A DNA stretch of 64,000 nt from an uncultured Mediterranea sp. (GTDB lineage: Bacteria > Bacteroidota > Bacteroidia > Bacteroidales > Bacteroidaceae), in NCBI GenBank assembly GCA_945831575.1, contig CAMACX010000011.1, positions 1 through 64,000 on the forward strand, given 5' to 3'. The notes beneath the pieces were generated by a model. The model saw only the letters and a program-made list of their open reading frames with translations. It had not been told where the DNA came from and made no database searches. Positions 35,071 to 44,789 of the stretch are shown here, piece by piece. Every line of letters starts with the position of its first letter. Within the stretch, counting starts at the first letter, position 1. Position numbers and translations under genes: made by a program.

Positions 35071-37053
35071 ATGATGAAAAAACAGTACCTTTACGTATGT
35101 GCGATGGCAGCCGCAGTGCTGACCTCGTGTATGGATGCTGACGATTCACTGTTTGAGAACCGTTACACCGCCGACTTTGAGAAAGCTATCGGTGGTAAGA
35201 TTGACCCCAGTCAGACCTGGGTCACCGGTACAGTAATCTCAGCCGAAGTGAAGACCTCGGGTAAGGCCACCGTAAGAGCCTATACCCTAGGGAAAGAAGA
35301 GCGCGTGCTCTATGCGCAAAAAGTGATTAACGGCAGCGGGACTATCAAGTTTGGCATTCCACAGAATCGCGATGAGAAGATTGCCTTTGAAGCCGACTAT
35401 GGCGATGCCGAAAAGGTCTATCGCAAAATGGATCTCTCGCTGGACCTCACACAGAAGACCATCATCGACCTGAGTCGTGGAGCAACCACCCGCGCCACGA
35501 TGGCTGAGAGTAACTCACGAGTCAATCCACCAGCCTCACTCTGTGGTACGAGCAACCAGAGTACAGACGGCGGTTATGCCGGACACAACTTTGGCTACAC
35601 CTCCTTCCCCGGATGGACCTGGGACAATCTCGCTCTGGCTATACCAGAGAGTGAAAACCCCAATGGTAAGCAGATTACCAACTACGAGTTAATCTCGACC
35701 GGTCCCTTCTATCTCTCGTTGATTTACGGTTTCACCGGCACAACCACCACTACAATTCTCGGCTATTACTATTATGCTCAACCTGGTGTCTATACCGACC
35801 TGGTGATGATTGACCTCTGTGAGGTATTACGGTACGACTACATCGATGGATATGCCAAGACCCAATTCCAACTCATCGGTGAGACCTTCTGGACTGATGC
35901 CAACTTCGACTACTACGATGGCGAAGGTGATGACGGCTTTACTGCCAAAAATGCAGACCGCAAGGGAGATGGCATCATCAGCACATGGCGTGCCAACAAA
36001 CGCCATGGCGGTGTCGAAAACATTCAAGGAGTACGTGGACTCACGTTCCAAATCAACGTGCCCGTGGGTTATCGCCTGGGCTTCTACCTGAAGGCGGGCA
36101 GCAAACAGACGGACCAGATTAACAACCTGAAAGACCTGGGTGTACCCGAAAAGTACTACAACATCAGCCAAGGCATCTGCTTCTCGGGTGCTGATTTGAA
36201 CACTCGTGTCAGCAAATACCCCTTCCGTAGTGTCATCAAGCGCTACGATGGCTATACCTTTATGGGTCTGGATGATAGCCCAGGAGGTGGTGACTTCGAC
36301 TGCAACGATGTATCATTTGGTCTGACCGCAGGCAATGGCGGTTCGCTCCCAGGTGTACTGCTCCCCGGTGTCAAAGACTTGGATAACGATGTATATTACA
36401 ACAGCGATGGTACAACCTCTGAGGAGCCCAAAGACAGCTACGTACAAGATGTCATCGAGGGACGTGACCCGAACAATCCCACTACTCCTGGACAGGGAGA
36501 AGGGGGAGAGGGCTCTACTGTCAAGGACTACGCTGCATGGACCATCGGTTACGAAGATATGGGTACAACGGGCGACTTCGACTTCAATGATGTCGTACTG
36601 CAGATTGTGCCCAACTCAGACCAGAAGGCTAAAATTTACCTCTGCGCTACGGGAGGTTCGTTTGATGCAGAGCTCCACTACAATGGTCCCACGGGCGATA
36701 TAAATTTCGGTTCCATCCACCAGTACATGCCCAAACTGACCAATACCTATGAGAAGAGAACCCATGATAAGGTGCTCGTTGGTGAGGTATCTTGGCCTGA
36801 TGGCTACACCATGCCCACGGATGCACACCGCTTCTACATTAAGGTCAAAGGAGAGAATATCAATGTCAACACCACACCTGGTAAGGCTCCGAAAGCCATC
36901 TGTGTACAGGGCGACTGGCAGTGGCCCTTGGAGAACGTAAGTCTCACTAAGGCCTACCCAATGTTATCTAAGTGGGCTACCAATATCAACGATTCTGAAG
37001 CCCGTGACTGGTACAACCACCCTGTGAAGTCGCAGGTCGTTAGCTTCGAATAA
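35071..37053 (+). CDS. LruC-domain (DUF4842-like) lipoprotein
   Basis: 660 aa with a lipoprotein signal 'AAAVLTSCMD'. Two acidic 'D-F-D-x-N-D-V' units ('DDSPGGGDFDCNDVSFGL' and 'TTGDFDFNDVVLQIV') mark the LruC-type C-terminal region; such motifs resemble calcium-binding loops. The first half carries 'FEKAIGGKIDPSQTW', a frequent start of these Bacteroidetes surface lipoproteins. Probably surface-exposed; ligand unknown. Confidence 0.82.
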   Translation: MMKKQYLYVCAMAAAVLTSCMDADDSLFENRYTADFEKAIGGKIDPSQTWVTGTVISAEVKTSGKATVRAYTLGKEERVLYAQKVINGSGTIKFGIPQNRDEKIAFEADYGDAEKVYRKMDLSLDLTQKTIIDLSRGATTRATMAESNSRVNPPASLCGTSNQSTDGGYAGHNFGYTSFPGWTWDNLALAIPESENPNGKQITNYELISTGPFYLSLIYGFTGTTTTTILGYYYYAQPGVYTDLVMIDLCEVLRYDYIDGYAKTQFQLIGETFWTDANFDYYDGEGDDGFTAKNADRKGDGIISTWRANKRHGGVENIQGVRGLTFQINVPVGYRLGFYLKAGSKQTDQINNLKDLGVPEKYYNISQGICFSGADLNTRVSKYPFRSVIKRYDGYTFMGLDDSPGGGDFDCNDVSFGLTAGNGGSLPGVLLPGVKDLDNDVYYNSDGTTSEEPKDSYVQDVIEGRDPNNPTTPGQGEGGEGSTVKDYAAWTIGYEDMGTTGDFDFNDVVLQIVPNSDQKAKIYLCATGGSFDAELHYNGPTGDINFGSIHQYMPKLTNTYEKRTHDKVLVGEVSWPDGYTMPTDAHRFYIKVKGENINVNTTPGKAPKAICVQGDWQWPLENVSLTKAYPMLSKWATNINDSEARDWYNHPVKSQVVSFE

Positions 37054-37072
37054 CCCTATTTCCGTATAACAA

Positions 37073-37110
37073 GTGCGCCCGGCAAGAGAGCAATCTCCCG
37101 CCGGGCGCAC
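37073..37110. terminator. 11-bp GC-rich hairpin between convergent genes
   Basis: GTGCGCCCGGC and GCCGGGCGCAC pair perfectly around a 16-nt loop, 20 bp past the LruC stop and 33 bp from the convergent symporter stop. No clear T-tract on either side. Confidence 0.6.
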
Positions 37111-37142
37111 CTGTATATTACAACGTCAAGCAATCCTTTCCT

Positions 37143-38312
37143 TTATGCATCACTCTTACGACTTGCCAGCCTATCCACCACCAGTGCAATAGCCCCGTCA
37201 CCCGTGACATTGCAGGCTGTACCGAAGCTATCCATAGCAATATAAAGCGCAATCATCAAGGCCTGCTCCTCTTCACCGAATCCCAACATACTCTGTAATA
37301 CCCCTAGCGAAGCCATGATAGCTCCCCCTGGTACACCCGGAGCTGCCACCATCGTCACCCCAAGCATAAAGATGAATCCAGCAAACATCCCTAGGTCATA
37401 GGATAATCCCTGCATCATCATCAACGCCAAAGCACAAGCCGTAATCTTCAGCGTCGAACCAGAGAGATGAATTGTAGCGCAAAGCGGGATAACGAAACCT
37501 GCAATATCTGCCCTCACCCCATTCTTCTTGGCCTGCTCCAGTGTCACAGGTATCGTGGCCGCACTACTCTGCATGCCCAGGGCCGTAAAGTAAGCCGGCA
37601 GCATCCTTTGCAGCAGTTTCAACGGATTCTTGCCCGTCAGTGCCCCTGCCACCACATATTGCAACAACAGCACAAAGATATGAAGGGCGAAAATCACCCC
37701 GATAATCTTGATGAACACCAGCAGGATGGAAGCCACCTGCCCCGTGTGCGTCATGTTGAAGAAGATGCCGAAGATATAGATGGGTAACAAGGGAATAATG
37801 GCCTTGCTAATGGTACGCACAATGATTTCCTGAAAATCTGCAGCCACCTGCTTGAGAGCATCGCGTTGCAGATGGGCCAGTCCCAATCCGAGCACAAAGG
37901 CCATAATCAGTGCTGTCATCACGTTCATCAGCGGCGGAATAGCCACCGAAAAATAGGGCGATACCCCCACTGTCTCACTCACCTCCTGCAGCTTCACCCC
38001 AGGCGTGATGAGCGAAGGAAAGAAGGTGGTGCCGGTGAAATAAGAGAGAAATCCTGCGAAGAGGGTTGAACCGTAAGCAATGCAGACCGTAGCTATCAGC
38101 ATCCGTCCAGCCTTGTTGCCAATGTCCGCAATAGCCATCGTCACCAATCCCACAATGATAAGCGGAATCATAAAACCGAGAAACTCACTGAATAGCCCAT
38201 TAAATGTGGCCGAAAGCCGCACCACCCACTGCGGGAGGAACTGTCCCGCCCCAATGCCCAGCAGGATAGCTATCACAATACGTGCCAAAAGAGAAATGCG
38301 TATCTTTTTCAT
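37143..38312 (-). CDS. Dicarboxylate/amino acid:cation symporter (DAACS)
   Basis: 389 aa from the ATG at 38312 (MKKIRISLLARIV). Multiple membrane segments; family features include 'QSSAATIPVTLEQAKKNGV', the serine-rich re-entrant loop replaced by 'SSAATIP', 'FVIPLCATIHLSGST', and 'GVPGGAIMASLGVLQSM'. Likely a Na+- or H+-coupled carrier for Ser/Thr, Glu/Asp or dicarboxylates. The ORF-track extension to 38381 runs through its probable promoter. Confidence 0.88.
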   Translation of the reverse strand: MKKIRISLLARIVIAILLGIGAGQFLPQWVVRLSATFNGLFSEFLGFMIPLIIVGLVTMAIADIGNKAGRMLIATVCIAYGSTLFAGFLSYFTGTTFFPSLITPGVKLQEVSETVGVSPYFSVAIPPLMNVMTALIMAFVLGLGLAHLQRDALKQVAADFQEIIVRTISKAIIPLLPIYIFGIFFNMTHTGQVASILLVFIKIIGVIFALHIFVLLLQYVVAGALTGKNPLKLLQRMLPAYFTALGMQSSAATIPVTLEQAKKNGVRADIAGFVIPLCATIHLSGSTLKITACALALMMMQGLSYDLGMFAGFIFMLGVTMVAAPGVPGGAIMASLGVLQSMLGFGEEEQALMIALYIAMDSFGTACNVTGDGAIALVVDRLASRKSDA

Positions 38313-38345
38313 AGCAAACAAATAATAATAATGATATAATTGCGA

Positions 38346-38353
38346 CAAAGATA
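38346..38353 (-). promoter_or_regulatory. -7 element (TATCTTTG) for the symporter
   Basis: Exact TAnnTTTG on the minus strand, 34 bp before the ATG at 38312. It abuts the inverted repeat at 38368-38407. Confidence 0.5.
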
Positions 38354-38367
38354 CAACAAAAAAGCCA

Positions 38368-38407
38368 AAGTATCTAAACATACTTTATCATTTCTGTTTA
38401 GATACTT
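38368..38407. repeat. 13-bp inverted repeat between ppx and the symporter
   Basis: AAGTATCTAAACA pairs with TGTTTAGATACTT over a 14-nt loop, and a further half-site copy TTTAGATACT follows at 38418-38427. Read leftward it is followed by GGCTTTTTTG, so it can terminate ppx. It also overlaps where the symporter -33 region should be, so it could be an operator. Confidence 0.6.
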
Positions 38408-38436
38408 CAGCTTTATCTTTAGATACTAAACTATCT

Positions 38437-39348
38437 CTAGGAAAAAGGAAGGTTCTCCTGTGCCAGGTCGTGGATAATGCCATCAGCCAAACCAAAAGTG
38501 GGAACGAGGATGGTGTCAGCTTGTACACTGCGGGCTATGTGCAGGAAGATTTCTGCAGCAGGCACAATCACATCGGCACGGTCAGGCTTCAGCCCATAGG
38601 TCTCCATCCGCTGCTCCACAGTGAGTTTACTCAGTTGGTTGTGAAGCTTTTCTACAGTAGTTACAGGCAGACGTTCCTTCTTCTTATCGTGCTTGGAGGC
38701 CAGACGATAGAGTTTGTTGATATTGCCACCCGAACCGATAAGTACGATATCCTGATACCCCTGCGTGAGATTGGTGAGGTCACGAGCCATCTGCTCCAGC
38801 ACTTCAGCGCCCACCGTCCCACTGAGCATACGAAGTGTGCCCACATTATAAGACACCGAGGAGATAAGCTCCTTCTGGCTGATGAAGCTAATCTCCGTGC
38901 TGCCACCGCCCACATCGACATAGAGGTAATTACCCGGACCGGTGTAGGCCTCAATGTGGTTGTCGTAGATGATGGCCGCCTCTTCCTGACCAGAGATAAT
39001 CTCTATGTCAATACCGGTCTTGCGGTTGATTTTCTTGATGATGCGCTTACCATTCTTTGCATCGCGAAGGGCAGAGGTGGCACAGGCGCGGTAGGTCTCC
39101 ACTTCATAAATCTTCATCAGCTGATGGAAGGCCTTAATCATACGGAGGAAGCGTTCCTCGCGTTCCTTGGTTATCTTGCCCTGACCGAAGACATCTACAC
39201 CCAACCGCAACGGGATGCGGAGGAAGAGGGCTTTAGATAGACGGATGGATCCATCAGCTTCCTGATTGACCTTCTTGATAAGCAAGCGGGCTGCATTTGA
39301 GCCTATGTCAATAGCAGCCAAGTGGCTGTTTTCTGAGAGTGTATTCAT
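38437..39348 (-). CDS. ppx: Ppx/GppA family exopolyphosphatase
   Basis: 303 aa, the two-domain short form without the C-terminal HD-like region of E. coli Ppx. ASKHA-type motifs: 'AAIDIGSNAARLLI', 'EVISGQEEAAIIYDN'-like segment, 'YLYVDVGGGSTEISFI' and 'IVLIGSGGNINKLY'. It degrades polyphosphate (or pppGpp) from the ends. Its start overlaps the ppk1 stop by 4 bp. Confidence 0.92.
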   Translation of the reverse strand: MNTLSENSHLAAIDIGSNAARLLIKKVNQEADGSIRLSKALFLRIPLRLGVDVFGQGKITKEREERFLRMIKAFHQLMKIYEVETYRACATSALRDAKNGKRIIKKINRKTGIDIEIISGQEEAAIIYDNHIEAYTGPGNYLYVDVGGGSTEISFISQKELISSVSYNVGTLRMLSGTVGAEVLEQMARDLTNLTQGYQDIVLIGSGGNINKLYRLASKHDKKKERLPVTTVEKLHNQLSKLTVEQRMETYGLKPDRADVIVPAAEIFLHIARSVQADTILVPTFGLADGIIHDLAQENLPFS

Positions 39349-41426
39349 TCGTTTTCCTTTTTTTCCTGGGTTAAATAAGCATGATAGAGGGCCTCTTGTG
39401 AGCGGAAGAGGGGCTTTCCTTCGACAGAAGGCAATGGGCGGTTCTCCCCTGTGCCATCGACTATGCGCCCCTGACTGGTATCTTGGAGACCGTAATCGAC
39501 TACCCTGCGCAGGTCGGCCTGTATCTCAGGGTCATAAACCGGGGTGAGCACTTCGATACGATGATCGAGGTTGCGCGGCATCCAGTCGGCTGAACCGATG
39601 TAATACACCTCTTCACCTCCATTGGCAAAGATGAGGATGCGGGAATGCTCCAGATAGCGGTCAATGATACCCGTGAGGTGCATCGTCTCGCTCAGTCCCG
39701 GTACTCCAGTGACCAGCGAGCAGTTGCCACGTACCAGCATCTCCACCTCAACCCCACAGGCAGAAGCTTCGTAGAGTTTATCGATGATTTCGGTATCCGT
39801 AATGTGGTTAATCTTTCCACGGATATAGGCTGGTTTCCCTTTGTTCTGATTTTTTATCTCGTTATCAATCAGCTGGATGAGCTTCTTCTTCATCTCGTTG
39901 GGTGAAACGAGCAGTTCCTTAAATCGGACAGGGAGATAAGGCTTCTCTATAAAGCTGAACACCTGCTCTACCTCCTTGACGATGGGTCGGCGGGCAGTCA
40001 TCAGCAGATAATCGGTGTACATGCGGGCATTACCCTCGTGGAAGTTGCCTGTACTGATGCAAGCCAGGTCACCACCCCGGGTGCTGATGTGAGTAATCTT
40101 GGAGTGAATCTTCAATCCCTCGACACCAAAGATGACATGAATCCCCGCATCCTGCATCTTCTTGGACCAGTTGATGTTGGAAGCTTCATCGAAACGGGCC
40201 AGCAGCTCAATGACCACGGTGACCTTTTTACCATTTTGTGCCGCACCAATCAGTGCCTTGATGACCTGCGAGTCCTTGGCCAGGCGGTAGAGGGTCGTCT
40301 TGATACTCTTCACCTCCTTGCTGATAGCCGCTTCGCGGAGTAGCTGGATATACGCATCAAAACTGTGGTAAGGCACATGGATGAAGCGGTCGCGTTGACG
40401 GATGAGATTCAGCATACTTCCCTCCTGAAACTCACTTTTATGGATGGATGGCCAGGCTGGGAAGCGAAGTTCCTTGCGACCGCAATCAGGGAATTTCATG
40501 AAATCCTTATGGTTGTGGTAGCGACCGCTGGGGAGGATGGTGTCCAGTTTATCGACATTGAGCTTCTGCATGAGCTGTTTGAGCAAATCCTTCGGCATGA
40601 GCGAATCATAGAGCACCCGGATGGGTTCGCCCCGCTTGCGGCTCTTCACGCCCTTGGATATCTTCTGCATCAGCCCGTTGCGCAGGTCGGTATCCATCTC
40701 CATCTCGGCATCTTTGGTAAACTTGAAAGAGAAGGCCTCATATTGGTTATACTCCAGCCCTTTGAAGATATAGGGCAGACAGCAGCGTACGACATCATCG
40801 AGGTACATCAGGTAGCTGTTACCCTCCTCGTCAGGCAGGCGGACAAAGCGTCCCAGTTCACCGACGGGCAGTTCGATGACGGCATAATTGCGCTTGGGCC
40901 GCTTCTTCTGTTCCTCCCATTGGGTGAGGCGCACGGCCAGGTAGATGGTGTCATCGGTCTGGTCGCCAAACTGCTTGATGGCATTCATCCAGATGGGAGT
41001 GATGTATCCACTGAGCTTGCTCTGGTAGTAGGTATCGCGAATGTATTGGCGCTGCGCATCTGTGAGTTCCTTCTCATTGACCAGCACAATATGCTCCTGC
41101 TTCAAGGCCTCAGTCACCTCCTTGACTGTGGTCTCAAACTGCTTAGAGAAGTGGCTGTTGAGCTTATTAATCTGCTTCAACGTCTGTTGAGCCGTATCGC
41201 GCATACGCTTCTCACTCTTGTCGCTATACTCCACGATACGATTAAGCGTAGCCACTCTCACGCGAAAGAACTCATCAAGGTTGTTGGAGTAGATACCCAG
41301 GAAGGTGAGCCGCTCCAGCAAAGGGAGGGTCTGCTTCTGGGCCTCCTGCAGAATACGCTGATTGAAATACATCCAGGAGACATCGCGCTCCACGTAATGC
41401 TGTTTAGTCTGTTTATTCATACTCAT
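39345..41426 (-). CDS. ppk1: Polyphosphate kinase 1
   Basis: 693 aa, full PPK1 length. It polymerises the ATP gamma-phosphate into polyphosphate. The N-terminal 'VERDVSWMYFNQRILQEA' is the standard PPK1 opening. Catalytic histidines sit in 'GLKIHSKITHIS' and 'IIDRYLEHSRILIFANGG', with 'ISTGNFHEGNARMYTDYLL' between. Upstream partner of ppx in a coupled pair. Confidence 0.96.
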   Translation of the reverse strand: MSMNKQTKQHYVERDVSWMYFNQRILQEAQKQTLPLLERLTFLGIYSNNLDEFFRVRVATLNRIVEYSDKSEKRMRDTAQQTLKQINKLNSHFSKQFETTVKEVTEALKQEHIVLVNEKELTDAQRQYIRDTYYQSKLSGYITPIWMNAIKQFGDQTDDTIYLAVRLTQWEEQKKRPKRNYAVIELPVGELGRFVRLPDEEGNSYLMYLDDVVRCCLPYIFKGLEYNQYEAFSFKFTKDAEMEMDTDLRNGLMQKISKGVKSRKRGEPIRVLYDSLMPKDLLKQLMQKLNVDKLDTILPSGRYHNHKDFMKFPDCGRKELRFPAWPSIHKSEFQEGSMLNLIRQRDRFIHVPYHSFDAYIQLLREAAISKEVKSIKTTLYRLAKDSQVIKALIGAAQNGKKVTVVIELLARFDEASNINWSKKMQDAGIHVIFGVEGLKIHSKITHISTRGGDLACISTGNFHEGNARMYTDYLLMTARRPIVKEVEQVFSFIEKPYLPVRFKELLVSPNEMKKKLIQLIDNEIKNQNKGKPAYIRGKINHITDTEIIDKLYEASACGVEVEMLVRGNCSLVTGVPGLSETMHLTGIIDRYLEHSRILIFANGGEEVYYIGSADWMPRNLDHRIEVLTPVYDPEIQADLRRVVDYGLQDTSQGRIVDGTGENRPLPSVEGKPLFRSQEALYHAYLTQEKKENE

Positions 41427-41468
41427 ATAAGTGTTTGGGATAATAATGATCTGGTGAATTGAAACGAA

Positions 41469-42503
41469 TCAGAACCGCGTCATCACCTCGATAACCAGTT
41501 TATCCTGTTCAGATATTTTCGGCGTGCCACCGTTGGGGTAGTGATACTTCTCGTAGTTGATGCGGATATCGGAGATGAAGGGCTTGCCCAGGCTGAGGGT
41601 AACGCCTCCCGTGATGCGGTTGCGACGGTGGTCGTTGACGATGAGTGAACCATCGGGATTGGCCTTGCCGTCTAAATAGGCCTTGCCATCACTGTGGTTG
41701 TCCATGTAGTCGAAGCGCCCCAAGAAGGAGACTTTGCTGAAGAAAGCGTGGCGCAGGGGAAGGTCGTAGCAGATGAAACCGTCGAAGGCATTGACCGTCT
41801 GGAAGGCTTTATGCTGGTAGTGCTTGCTCAGGTATTCTGCCTCGATGTGCCACCGGCGGCTGTGGTAGTTGATACCGGCATCGTAGAGGTATTCGGAAAC
41901 AGCTTCGGGCTTGATCTTCTGCATACTGAGGATGAGGTTGAAGCCTGCGGGCAAGTTAATCTGCATCTTGGTGGAGAAGTTGATGCCCTTGGTCCAATAA
42001 TCCTTCTGGTTGGTCAATCCGGAACCATTGAAGAGTCCTCCTTCCAGCGTGATGGGGAGTCCATTGGTCCATTTATATCCCAGGGTGACACCCACGTCAC
42101 GCACATTACCCACTTGCTTGGCGATAAACGAGCGGTTGGCGAAGTACTGCTGATGGGGCGAGCGGTGGGCATCAATGGTGAAGGGCACCCGCATCTGCCC
42201 AAGGGTCATCTGAAAGTTCTTCCAAGGCGTGAGACGCGTATAGGCATCAAGCATCTTGATGCTGCCTTCGTCGCAGAGGTCAATCTCCGCCTTGTAGGCC
42301 ACGTAAGGAGTCACCTTGCCCGAGAGGCTGAAGCGGGCATTGCGTACCTCGAAGCGACCGGCATCGAGGTCGGGTTGGTATTCATATTTGGAACGGATGG
42401 TGCCATGGATTTCAGGCAAATAGCTGGGTGCCTTCTCTTGGGCAGAAGCCGATAGTGAAGTGAAGGAGACCAACAGTAGGACGAAAGGATGAATCTTAGT
42501 CAT
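41469..42503 (-). CDS. OprO/OprP-like (phosphate-selective) porin
   Basis: 344 aa. Signal peptide ending 'SLSASAQEK', then a beta-barrel with porin O/P features: 'GTIRSKYEYQPDLDAGRFEVRNARFSLSGKVTPYVAYKAEIDL' and 'LGQMRVPFTIDAHRS', with a C-terminal 'KLVIEVMTRF' ending in Phe. Sitting between ppk1 and a PiT carrier, it probably admits phosphate or polyphosphate across the outer membrane. Confidence 0.85.
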   Translation of the reverse strand: MTKIHPFVLLLVSFTSLSASAQEKAPSYLPEIHGTIRSKYEYQPDLDAGRFEVRNARFSLSGKVTPYVAYKAEIDLCDEGSIKMLDAYTRLTPWKNFQMTLGQMRVPFTIDAHRSPHQQYFANRSFIAKQVGNVRDVGVTLGYKWTNGLPITLEGGLFNGSGLTNQKDYWTKGINFSTKMQINLPAGFNLILSMQKIKPEAVSEYLYDAGINYHSRRWHIEAEYLSKHYQHKAFQTVNAFDGFICYDLPLRHAFFSKVSFLGRFDYMDNHSDGKAYLDGKANPDGSLIVNDHRRNRITGGVTLSLGKPFISDIRINYEKYHYPNGGTPKISEQDKLVIEVMTRF

Positions 42504-42540
42504 GGGAGATGATTGATTATGATGCGTGATGTATCGTTAA

Positions 42541-44784
42541 TTAAGCCGCCTGGAAGTTGCGGGCAGCACGGAGGAGGTGACGCAGCGAGCTGACTATCTC
42601 TTGCGACTCCTGGAGGAGATTCAGATAGACGTAGGAGACGCTCAGATTTTCACTGGCATCCTGCATACGGTCCATCTGCTGCTTGCGCAGACGAGAGAGC
42701 TCCTCCTTCAGCTGGTCACACTCGTCACGCAAGGTCTCTACGGTCGCATAGTCGCCATGAGCAATGACGTAGCGGGTGCAGTCGAAGAGGTGCAACAGTT
42801 CATCGCGCAGGGGGAGGAACTCCTCCACCCGCTCCTGAGGCAGCGGAAGGAAGTGGTTATCGACGTGTTCCAGGATAGGCTCATTGATACGCATCAAGCT
42901 GTAGAGTATCTGCTGACAGCTGTTGGTGGCCAGATGAAACCAAGTATTCTTCTCGATAGCCACCGTCTTGTCTATCCGGCGCATGCCGACCAGCTCCTTG
43001 CGGCGCACATTCTTGAGCATGGTCTTGCGGTTCTTCATCGAGTGACCCGCACGACGCAAGTTGCGGAGGTCTTCGTGGATGAATCCTTCGGTGAGTTGCT
43101 GGTACATCTGCGACACATAGTCCATGCACTCCTCCTCGTTGCGGGCAATGTGCTGACGCAGCAGGGCGAGAGCTTCCTGACGGTCTTTGGTAACCATAAT
43201 CTGCTGGAAGAGGTCATCATTGCACTCCTCCTTGGCTTTCTTGTTGTAGCGGATATTGCTGCGGATCAGCAGGATTACAGCTATGATGGCCAAAGCAATG
43301 GCTACCACCAGTCCACCGAAATACATGGCCGAAACGACCAGGAAACAGAGGATGAAGGCGGCACCGGCGGTAATAAACCAACCACCAATTACAGAGAGCA
43401 CACCCGTGATACGGAATACGGCACTCTCACGACCCCAGGCCCGGTCGGCCAGCGAAGAGCCCATAGCCACCATGAAGGTGACGTAGGTTGTGGAGAGCGG
43501 CAGCTTGAGCGAAGTACCCAAGGCTATGAGTAGTCCGGCCAAGACGAGATTGACCGAGGCACGTACCATATCGAAGGCTGCTCCTTCCGCCATGATGGCC
43601 TCCTCCTTGTTCATGCGGCTGTTGACCCAATGCTTGACGGGGTCTGGCGTGTAGCGCACCACCAGTGTAGAGACGTTGGTGAAGCTGCGCACCAGGCTAC
43701 GGGCCATGCGTGAGGAGCCAAACATCTCCTCACCCTCATCCTGACGGGAGAGGTCAACAGAGGTCTTGACCACATTGTAGGCCTTCTTGGAGGTGGCTAG
43801 AGAATAGACCATAATGGCTCCGGCAGCCACGAGGAAAAGCATGGGCGTACGGGCCGGCGCATTGAGTGAAGTCATGAGCAGGCCGCTGGGGTCTCCCTGC
43901 CCGTTGGCGATATAATCGGTATAGGAAGCAAAGCCGGCCAGAGGGACACCGATGAAGTTCACCAGGTCGTTGCCGGCAAAGGCAGTGGCCAGCGCAAAGG
44001 TACCCATCAGCACAATGACCTTGAAGACATTCACCTTGAGGGCATGAAGCAATTGCATCAGCAGACTAAATCCCACAAAGCAGCTGCCCACGATGAGGAG
44101 CGTGTGGTCGTGGATATAAGCTTTTGCCTCGGGAGTCATGAAGGTCAAGTCCTTCACCCCCTTGATGAGCATAAAGTAGATGATGGAGGTGGCGGCCACA
44201 CCGCCGAAGAGTCCGATTTTCCAGGTCAACCCACGCTTGTAGTTGAAGCTGAAGAGCAGGCGCGAGAGCCACTGCACCAGGGTGCCAAAGAAGAAGGCGA
44301 TGGCCACCGACACAAAGATACCCATGATGACTGAGAGCGCCTTCTCGGTATTCATCAGGTCTGCAATACTCAAGGTACCCGATGAATCATTGAAAAGCTT
44401 GACCAACGTCAAGGCAAAGGTACCTCCCAGCAGCTCAAACACCATCGAGACGGTGGTGGAGGTGGGCATACCCAGGGAGTTGAAGATGTCAAGCAGCACA
44501 ATGTCCGTCACCATGACGGCCAGAAAGATGTACATCAGTTCGTTGAAGTAGAACTGTTCGGGCCGGAAGATGCCGTGGCGGGCTATCTCCATCATGCCGT
44601 TGCTCATCGAAGCACCGCAGAAGACGCCGATGGCTGCAATAATGATAATGGTACGAAACTTGGCCGTCTTGGCTCCGATGGCGGAATTGAGGAAATTCAC
44701 CGCATCGTTGCTCACCCCGACGGAGAGGTCAAAGACTGCCAGAATGAATAAAAAGACAACCAGTCCTAAATAAACTGTTTCCAT
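42541..44784 (-). CDS. Inorganic phosphate transporter (PiT) with C-terminal PhoU-like domain
   Basis: 747 aa. Residues 1-520 form a PiT carrier: 'GVSNDAVNFLNSAIGAKTAKFRTII' and the matching second half 'DLVNFIGVPLAG', 'LPLSTTYVTFMVAMGSSLADRAWG', in about 10-12 membrane segments. Residues 530-747 are a soluble helical PhoU/DUF47-like region ('NEEECMDYVSQMYQQLTEGFIHED...MLKNVRRKE'). In many bacteria these are separate genes; the fusion may make Pi uptake self-gating. Upstream is a 14-bp inverted repeat with a T-tract. Confidence 0.88.
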   Translation of the reverse strand: METVYLGLVVFLFILAVFDLSVGVSNDAVNFLNSAIGAKTAKFRTIIIIAAIGVFCGASMSNGMMEIARHGIFRPEQFYFNELMYIFLAVMVTDIVLLDIFNSLGMPTSTTVSMVFELLGGTFALTLVKLFNDSSGTLSIADLMNTEKALSVIMGIFVSVAIAFFFGTLVQWLSRLLFSFNYKRGLTWKIGLFGGVAATSIIYFMLIKGVKDLTFMTPEAKAYIHDHTLLIVGSCFVGFSLLMQLLHALKVNVFKVIVLMGTFALATAFAGNDLVNFIGVPLAGFASYTDYIANGQGDPSGLLMTSLNAPARTPMLFLVAAGAIMVYSLATSKKAYNVVKTSVDLSRQDEGEEMFGSSRMARSLVRSFTNVSTLVVRYTPDPVKHWVNSRMNKEEAIMAEGAAFDMVRASVNLVLAGLLIALGTSLKLPLSTTYVTFMVAMGSSLADRAWGRESAVFRITGVLSVIGGWFITAGAAFILCFLVVSAMYFGGLVVAIALAIIAVILLIRSNIRYNKKAKEECNDDLFQQIMVTKDRQEALALLRQHIARNEEECMDYVSQMYQQLTEGFIHEDLRNLRRAGHSMKNRKTMLKNVRRKELVGMRRIDKTVAIEKNTWFHLATNSCQQILYSLMRINEPILEHVDNHFLPLPQERVEEFLPLRDELLHLFDCTRYVIAHGDYATVETLRDECDQLKEELSRLRKQQMDRMQDASENLSVSYVYLNLLQESQEIVSSLRHLLRAARNFQAA

Positions 44785-44789
44785 AAAAA

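Noticed and set aside
40365-41462. 365-aa ORF
   Set aside because: Antisense to ppk1, whose catalytic motifs are clear.
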